A stretch of 7,435 nucleotides of DNA from Fidelibacterota bacterium (GTDB lineage Bacteria; Marinisomatota; Marinisomatia; Marinisomatales; TCS56), in the NCBI GenBank assembly GCA_030634675.1, contig DAOWAH010000072.1:1-7435 (forward strand), given 5' to 3'. The notes beneath the pieces were generated by a model that made no database searches, had not been told where the DNA came from, and saw only the letters and a program-made list of their open reading frames with translations. The position numbers and the translations under genes were made by a program. Below are positions 1 through 4,560 of this stretch, one piece after another. Numbering within the stretch: position 1 is the stretch's first letter; each line of letters begins with the position of its first letter.

Positions 1-1809
1 CTCATCAGTGCCAAGCGCTATCGTACACGCTTTTCTGATATCAACTTTAGTGTCGAGCATATCCTCCAGACCGATGGTATCATTTTCACCAAAATAGAAG
101 GAGCTCATAAATGGTAGTGACTCCATTTCTCCGCGCGCGATAGCATCTAAATTATCCTCCATTTTAGCAGTGAATTCAGCATTTACCAATGATTCAAAAT
201 GATTCTCGAGTAATTGGACCACCGCTACAGCGAGGAAGGTGGGTAATAAATAACCTTTCCGATTTTCAACGTAATCGCGCTGCATGATCCGATCCAGAAT
301 ATTGGCGTAAGTGGATGGTCTTCCGATACCTTTGGCTTCCATTTCTTTAACCAGGGATGCTTCCGTGTAGCGTGCTGGTGGTTTTGTCTGACGTTCATCT
401 ACAATCAGCTTGTCACAGCTTAAGCGTTGCCCTGTTTGCAGCTCGGGCAGGATATTTTCTTTGTCAGCGAGGGCCGCATCTGGATCATCACGGCCTTCCA
501 CATAAACACGCATGTAGCCGGGGAACAGGATGACTTTCCCAACGGCTCTGAAATCGGCTTTTTGATTGGTTACCAGCACGGTAGTCTGTTTCAAACGAGC
601 TGGTTTCATTTGGCTGGCTACGGTGCGCTTACGAATCAGATCATATAACCGGGCTGCATCTTTATCCAGACTGGCGGCAATTTCATCCACCGGTCTGATT
701 TTATAGCCGGCCGGCCGAATTGCTTCGTGGGCCTCCTGAGCATTCTTAACCTTTTGCCGATACTGAATCCCCTTTTCCGGTAGATCATCTTTTCCATAGC
801 GGCTTTCTATTTCCGATCTTGCCGCACCGATTGCTTCACCGGACAAATGAGTAGAATCCGTCCTCATATAAGTAATGAATCCGGCCTCATACAGCTTTTG
901 TGCGGTGCGCATAGTTTTTCGGGTTGAGAAGCGCAGTTTACGTGCCGCTTCCTGCTGCAGGGTGCTGGTAATAAAGGGTGGGGACGGTCGCGAAGTGAGC
1001 GGTTTTTCGTCAATATTTGAAACGGTCCAGGGTCCCGGTTCCAATTCTTTGGCTAACTCGTTTGCCTGCGTTTGGGATAGAGCCAGTAATCCTTTTTTAG
1101 TAAGTTTGCCGGTGTTACTGTCAAAATCCTTGCGGGTGGCCAGGCGTTGATTGTCCAGTTGAAATAACTGACTGGAAAAGGTTTCCAGGTCAGAAGTTGC
1201 CAGGTCGGCTTTCAGGGTATAATAGGTAGCCTGGTTAAAGGCAGCGCGCAGGCGATCGCGGTCGACGATCATTTTTATGGCGGCCGACTGAACGCGACCG
1301 GCAGACAGAGTGGTTTTGACAAATTTCATGTTTTTCTGGAGCGTACTCCAAAGTACAGGTGAGATTTTATAGCCCACCAGACGATCGATTGTCCGACGAG
1401 TTTGCTGCGCTTCCACCAGGCACTGGTCAACCGGATGTCGATCCTGCATACCGGCGGCAATCCCGGATTTGGTGATTTCCGTGAATATGACCCGTTCCAA
1501 TTTGGTCTGGGGTAATTCCTGTGCCAGATGAGCGGCAATTGCCTCACCCTCGCGGTCCGGGTCAGTGGCCAGGATTATTTGCGGAGCAACTTTAGCAGTT
1601 GCCTTAAGTTTTTTAATAAAATCACGCCGATCCGGTAATATTTTTAGCGTTGGTTTAAAATCTTGCTCAATGTCAATGCCCAGCTCTTTTTTTGGCAGAT
1701 CTTTTATATGTCCGACACAAGCTAATACATTATATTCATTTCCCAGGTAACGGGAAATAGTCCGCGCTTTCGAAGGAGACTCTACTATCAGGATTGGTTT
1801 TTCACTCAT
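1..1809 (-). CDS. topA: DNA topoisomerase I (type IA), C-terminus beyond window
   Basis: This gene encodes the type IA topoisomerase that relaxes negative supercoils through a transient 5'-phosphotyrosine link to one DNA strand. The frame is open from the ATG at 1809 to the window edge, giving 603 residues; the family usually has about 700-850. The N-terminal Toprim domain shows LIVESPSKA (Glu10), GHIKDLP and the metal-binding ATDPDREGEA block (Asp83, Asp85, Glu87). The active site is GFITYMRTDST with catalytic Tyr314 and Arg316, matching E. coli Tyr319 and Arg321. LSAGRVQS, PPARYTEASLVKEME and GIGRPSTYA are further family signatures. The E. coli-type insertion after the GHIxDLP motif is absent. 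The last visible residues (RKACTIALGTDE) resemble the start of a glycine-rich C-terminal repeat rather than a CxxC zinc finger. No Shine-Dalgarno is visible. It lies 105 bp downstream of hisS in the same direction. Identification is very secure; the tail type is inference. Confidence 0.98.
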   Translation of the reverse strand, partial: MSEKPILIVESPSKARTISRYLGNEYNVLACVGHIKDLPKKELGIDIEQDFKPTLKILPDRRDFIKKLKATAKVAPQIILATDPDREGEAIAAHLAQELPQTKLERVIFTEITKSGIAAGMQDRHPVDQCLVEAQQTRRTIDRLVGYKISPVLWSTLQKNMKFVKTTLSAGRVQSAAIKMIVDRDRLRAAFNQATYYTLKADLATSDLETFSSQLFQLDNQRLATRKDFDSNTGKLTKKGLLALSQTQANELAKELEPGPWTVSNIDEKPLTSRPSPPFITSTLQQEAARKLRFSTRKTMRTAQKLYEAGFITYMRTDSTHLSGEAIGAARSEIESRYGKDDLPEKGIQYRQKVKNAQEAHEAIRPAGYKIRPVDEIAASLDKDAARLYDLIRKRTVASQMKPARLKQTTVLVTNQKADFRAVGKVILFPGYMRVYVEGRDDPDAALADKENILPELQTGQRLSCDKLIVDERQTKPPARYTEASLVKEMEAKGIGRPSTYANILDRIMQRDYVENRKGYLLPTFLAVAVVQLLENHFESLVNAEFTAKMEDNLDAIARGEMESLPFMSSFYFGENDTIGLEDMLDTKVDIRKACTIALGTDE

Positions 1810-1856
1810 ATTGGGGCGGAATTTACAGGTCGCTTGTGAAAATCAAGAATACTTAA

Positions 1857-1886
1857 TTAATACTAATTGTGGTGTCCGGATTTCAA
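1857..1886 (-). promoter_or_regulatory. weak candidate promoter for topA in the hisS-topA gap
   Basis: The 105-bp gap 1810-1914 is the largest plain gap between genes here. Read on the minus strand it has TTGAAA (1881-1886), an 18-nt spacer and TATTAA (1857-1862), which leaves a leader of roughly 40 nt before the topA ATG. The -10 matches the sigma-70 consensus at only 4 of 6 positions, and the region is AT-rich enough for such a match to arise by chance. I see no hairpin followed by a T-run after hisS, so read-through from hisS into topA is equally possible. Confidence 0.22.
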
Positions 1887-1914
1887 TAACTCAACAGATC
1901 CATTCAAGTAGTAA

Positions 1915-3183
1915 CTAATCTAATTTTTCTGATATTTCGGCTAATACCGAATCCACTGGTATCGCTTTTTGGCTGCCGGTTTTCAGATTTTTCAATTGTA
2001 CGGTACCATCTTTCAATTCTTCTGATCCGATTATTAAGACATACTCAGCTCCAAGACGATTTGCCTCGCGTAATTGGGCTTTCATACTCCGGCGGAGATA
2101 GTCCATATCAGCCCTAATCCCTTTACCACGTAAATCCTGTAAAAGTTTAAATGCCATAGAGCGCCCGTCGTCATCAATGACAATTAGATATACCAGGACT
2201 GTGGGTTCCTCACTTTGTGAATCGGCCGCTGCCTGCGCCATCAGAATTCTTTCAATTCCAGCAGCAAAACCGATTCCTGGGGTAGGTTTGCCGCCCAGGG
2301 TTTCAATCAGTCGATCATAACGCCCACCTCCGCAGACCGAATTCTGAGCCCCCAGGGCGGGTGAAATAATCTCAAAGGTTGTCCGCGTATAGTAATCCAG
2401 GCCACGGACCAATTTGTTGTCTTCCTCATAAGGGATATCCAGGTCGTTCAGATGTGATTTTACTTGATCATAATGTTGCACATCATCACTGGTAAGATAA
2501 TCGCTGATGGCGGGAGCACCCTGCACGATTTTGATTTCATGAGGGATTTTGGTATCCAGAATACGTAGTGGATTAGTATCGAATCGGTGACGGCTAGTTT
2601 CTGACAAATCACTTAGTTGTGGTTTAAGGAAATCCTGTAAAGCAGCGCGGAAAGCTGTTCGGCATTCGGCAGAACCGATACTGTTCAATTTGATGGTCAA
2701 CTGCTCCAGGCCAAATTCGATCATGGAGTAATAAGCTAAGGCGATTATTTCAGCGTCAATCTCCGGATGGGATGAACCCAGCGCTTCGACACCGTATTGA
2801 TGAAACTGGCGGTAGCGGCCGGCCTGAGGGCGCTCCTGACGGAAAGCATGATCGATATAGTATAGTTTAGTCAGGGGTGTCAGGCGTCCCAGATTATGCT
2901 GAAGATAGGAACGGATCACCGGTGCGGTCAGTTCCGGTTTCAGGGTGATGCTATTATTGCTCATATCCCGGAATGTGTACATTTCCTTGGATACGATGTC
3001 GGTATCTGTGCCAACTCCCCGGGCAAACAATTCAGTACGTTCGAAAACAGGGGTTCGAATTTCACAATAGCCATAACGGCTCATAAAAGCATGGACGTGA
3101 TTTTCCAATTGCTGCCAGCGCCGGGACTGATCCGGCAAAATATCATGGGTGCCTTTGATGGATCGAAGTGTATTTTTATTCAT
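1915..3183 (-). CDS. hisS: histidine--tRNA ligase
   Basis: This is cytoplasmic histidyl-tRNA synthetase, a class II enzyme that activates histidine with ATP and charges tRNA-His. The 422-residue length is typical of the bacterial form (E. coli has 424). It opens with the family N-terminus SIKGTHDILP. PELTAPVIR (around 83-91) contacts ATP and histidine. Motif 2 is FRQERPQAGRYRQFHQ (114-129). The histidine-specific motifs are LVRGLDYYTRTTFEI (258-272), with catalytic Arg260, and GGGRYDRL (285-292). Motif 3 is GIGFAAGIERILM (303-315). The remaining ~100 residues form the anticodon-binding domain. No key residue is missing. The ATG at 3183 is chosen because it gives the normal N-terminus; it lies 3 nt after the stop of the preceding small gene and has no Shine-Dalgarno, which suggests translational coupling. 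It ends at TAG 1915-1917. Confidence 0.98.
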   Translation of the reverse strand: MNKNTLRSIKGTHDILPDQSRRWQQLENHVHAFMSRYGYCEIRTPVFERTELFARGVGTDTDIVSKEMYTFRDMSNNSITLKPELTAPVIRSYLQHNLGRLTPLTKLYYIDHAFRQERPQAGRYRQFHQYGVEALGSSHPEIDAEIIALAYYSMIEFGLEQLTIKLNSIGSAECRTAFRAALQDFLKPQLSDLSETSRHRFDTNPLRILDTKIPHEIKIVQGAPAISDYLTSDDVQHYDQVKSHLNDLDIPYEEDNKLVRGLDYYTRTTFEIISPALGAQNSVCGGGRYDRLIETLGGKPTPGIGFAAGIERILMAQAAADSQSEEPTVLVYLIVIDDDGRSMAFKLLQDLRGKGIRADMDYLRRSMKAQLREANRLGAEYVLIIGSEELKDGTVQLKNLKTGSQKAIPVDSVLAEISEKLD

Positions 3184-3186
3184 TAG

Positions 3187-3516
3187 TCAATCGATTAAAC
3201 CGGTTAATATTTCTCGAGCGACATCCAGTTTATTTTCCGGTACGAAAAGTTTGACCCGGCCACCGGTGGACCCGAGACCAGAGATATTAAATGTAGCGGT
3301 GAGCACATCTGATTTTATAAAATGGGCAATACACTCCTGATCTAAAATTTCGGTTATCATTTCGGCATAGGTTTTTCCCTGCAGTGTTCCTACCGGTACC
3401 CATTTTATTTCTTCCAATTTTGTTTCTTCCGGTAATGATTCCACCAGAGTGACATTGCAATCGGCACAGTGTTTTATTTCTGGTCTATACTCAGCCTGAC
3501 ACAAAGGACAATACAT
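3187..3516 (-). CDS. small zinc-ribbon protein with DUF2007-like domain
   Basis: This complete 109-residue soluble protein has no signal peptide or membrane segment. The N-terminus is a zinc ribbon, MYCPLCQAEYRPEIKHCADC, with Cys3/Cys6 and Cys17/Cys20 as the likely metal ligands. Residues ~38-107 look like the DUF2007 'putative prokaryotic signal transducing' domain: a helix TYAEMITEILDQECIAHFIKSD, here cut as TYAEMITEILD then QECIAHFIKSD, a glycine-rich turn (SGLGSTGG) and a final strand and helix VKLFVPENKLDVAREIL. This ribbon-plus-DUF2007 layout is familiar, but its biochemical role is not known to me. The ATG at 3516 has a GGAG site 5 nt upstream. The stop lies 3 nt before the hisS ATG, so the two are probably translated together. 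The fold call is moderately secure; function is unassigned. Confidence 0.88.
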   Translation of the reverse strand: MYCPLCQAEYRPEIKHCADCNVTLVESLPEETKLEEIKWVPVGTLQGKTYAEMITEILDQECIAHFIKSDVLTATFNISGLGSTGGRVKLFVPENKLDVAREILTGLID

Positions 3517-3521
3517 GATTA

Positions 3522-3525
3522 CTCC
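3522..3525 (-). promoter_or_regulatory. ribosome binding site of the zinc-ribbon gene
   Basis: On the minus strand GGAG stands 5 nt before the ATG at 3516. It is the only clear Shine-Dalgarno among the four gene starts visible in the window, and it supports this start. Because hisS follows with a 3-nt gap and no site of its own, this RBS may set translation of both genes. The 69-bp gap around it (3517-3585) holds no convincing terminator. Confidence 0.6.
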
Positions 3526-3585
3526 AATAATTATGGTTGAATTTGCAGAAAAACCGGCAGTAAGTAAACCCTGAAATTTCCTTTT

Positions 3586-4374
3586 TCAATTACTTTTACG
3601 GTGCAGCATGAATTCACCATAGGGGGCGTATTCAGTGAATCCCAATTTTTTGTAAAGAGTTAGTCCGGCCAGGTTATCAGCCTTGATATTCAAACCGATC
3701 CGGGTGATATTCTTCAGCAATGATTGACAACAAGCTGCCGTGACCTTCGTAGCAAGACCACCGCCCCGATAATCAGGATGAGTGGTAATATTGCCCAGAG
3801 CAGCAGCATTATAAGCTGGTGAGTAGACGTGAATTCCAGCAATACTGACTAAGTGGTCATCTTCGAAATATCCGAAGTATTGACCAGATTCCAGCATTCG
3901 CGGATCGAACCAGTTTCCAGGGTAAGCTGATTTGTACAGTGATTGAATTTCCTCAAGATTAGCGGTTTCTAATTGGATAGAACGACCGGTGTCACGAGTG
4001 GCAATTAATTCGGGTCTGGTTAAAGCCATTTTCAGATGCTGCCCATGAGATTCCAAATTGAATTGACTATTAAAAACTTGGACCAGACCGGGACTGAGGT
4101 GGGCATAGAATTTATCCGGCAGGAGTGGCAATAACTCTGATAGTAAGGTTTCCATCGGTGGTGAGTTGTTGGTCAATGCCAAAACAGTTGATAATTCCAT
4201 CCCGCTGTATAATAGAATCAGGGCTTGAATGATCTCACGGTCTTCCAGGGCATACCAGGTAGTATAGGGCCAGAAAAAATCATCCAGATCGCCAATGCTG
4301 TACAGGTGCAGGTAGTAATCCTGACGGCAGTAATCTAAAATTCTCTGCTTATCCCGCAGTATTTCAATTGGCAT
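3586..4374 (-). CDS. GNAT-family N-acetyltransferase
   Basis: The protein has 262 residues and belongs to the GCN5-related acetyltransferase superfamily, which transfers acetyl from acetyl-CoA to an amine. The C-terminal half (~132-258) is the GNAT domain: LGNITTHPDYRGGGLATKV (193-211) is motif A, with the acetyl-CoA pyrophosphate loop R203-G-G-G-L-A208. IKADNLAGLTLYKKLGF (230-246) is the usual closing motif B region. The N-terminal half (1-~125), including LYSIGDLDDFFWPYTTWYAL (24-43), resembles the extra N-terminal domain of two-lobed FR47-like GNAT proteins, possibly a degenerate GNAT fold. The substrate cannot be read from the sequence. The ATG at 4374 has no Shine-Dalgarno. Its upstream region is almost wholly a palindromic element whose end lies 20 nt away, so its own promoter is not evident; it may be read from lptD. 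It ends at TGA, 69 bp before the zinc-ribbon start. Confidence 0.9.
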   Translation of the reverse strand: MPIEILRDKQRILDYCRQDYYLHLYSIGDLDDFFWPYTTWYALEDREIIQALILLYSGMELSTVLALTNNSPPMETLLSELLPLLPDKFYAHLSPGLVQVFNSQFNLESHGQHLKMALTRPELIATRDTGRSIQLETANLEEIQSLYKSAYPGNWFDPRMLESGQYFGYFEDDHLVSIAGIHVYSPAYNAAALGNITTHPDYRGGGLATKVTAACCQSLLKNITRIGLNIKADNLAGLTLYKKLGFTEYAPYGEFMLHRKSN

Positions 4375-4394
4375 AAACGGACTTTGAATTAGGC

Positions 4395-4408
4395 CTAGTG
4401 TCGTGTCA
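4395..4408 (+). repeat. left terminal inverted repeat
   Basis: CTAGTGTCGTGTCA matches the reverse complement of 4547-4560 at 13 of 14 positions; the single difference is C/T at the eighth base. It borders the short leader of the GNAT gene. Confidence 0.75.
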
Positions 4409-4458
4409 ACCCTGTATTAGTGCAACCAAGTCTAGTTCTTTTCGCCGCAAACTTTGTT

Positions 4459-4498
4459 GAATATTTCAACCATAGCTACGGCTATGCTGAAAATATTC
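4459..4498. repeat. central hairpin of the palindromic element
   Basis: The arms 4459-4476 (GAATATTTCAACCATAGC) and 4481-4498 (GCTATGCTGAAAATATTC) are complementary at 15 of 18 positions around a TACG tetraloop. An outer block (GAATATTT) and an inner block (CATAGC/GCTATG) pair perfectly. Neither strand has a T-run straight after the stem, so it is not a textbook intrinsic terminator, but in RNA read from lptD it would fold and could affect processing or read-through into the GNAT gene. Confidence 0.7.
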
Positions 4499-4546
4499 GC
4501 CTTGTTATCGACAAAAATTCCGGCGACTTTTTACACACTACACACA

Positions 4547-4560
4547 TGACACAACACTAG
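4547..4560 (-). repeat. right terminal inverted repeat
   Basis: Read on the minus strand this is CTAGTGTTGTGTCA, the partner of the left repeat. Its outer base directly abuts the TAA stop codon of lptD (4561-4563), so the repeat begins at the first base after the gene. Confidence 0.75.

Larger units (their letters stand above)
4395..4560. mobile_element. 166-bp palindromic MITE-like element
   Basis: This non-coding segment fills most of the lptD-GNAT gap and is symmetric about position ~4478. Its ends are 14-bp inverted repeats, CTAGTGTCGTGTCA at 4395-4408 and the complement of CTAGTGTTGTGTCA at 4547-4560, differing at one base. Each arm carries a second TAGTG inside the end (4418-4422; CACTA at 4536-4540), at offsets of 23 and 20. 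Further in, TCGCCG (4442-4447) faces CGGCGA (4521-4526), and a 40-nt hairpin sits at the centre. Repeated terminal motifs and no open frame of note fit a non-autonomous transposable element mobilised by a transposase encoded elsewhere. The outer CTAG is itself palindromic, so a CTAG or TA target duplication cannot be told from the repeat. A REP-like or terminator role is an alternative. The family is not recognised. Confidence 0.62.

Noticed and set aside
875..1150. 91-codon plus-strand open frame within topA
   Set aside because: It is antisense to the conserved catalytic-tyrosine region of topA, so it is a shadow frame.
3571..3582. GAAATTTC palindrome after the GNAT stop as a terminator
   Set aside because: The self-complementary stretch is only 8 nt with no loop and no following T-run on the minus strand.
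4404..4409. Perfect TTGACA (-35 consensus) on the minus strand inside the left terminal repeat, pointing to the GNAT gene
   Set aside because: At 15-19 nt downstream there is no -10-like hexamer (the sequence reads AATTCAAAGT), and the GNAT start would be too close. It is most likely a chance match within the repeat.
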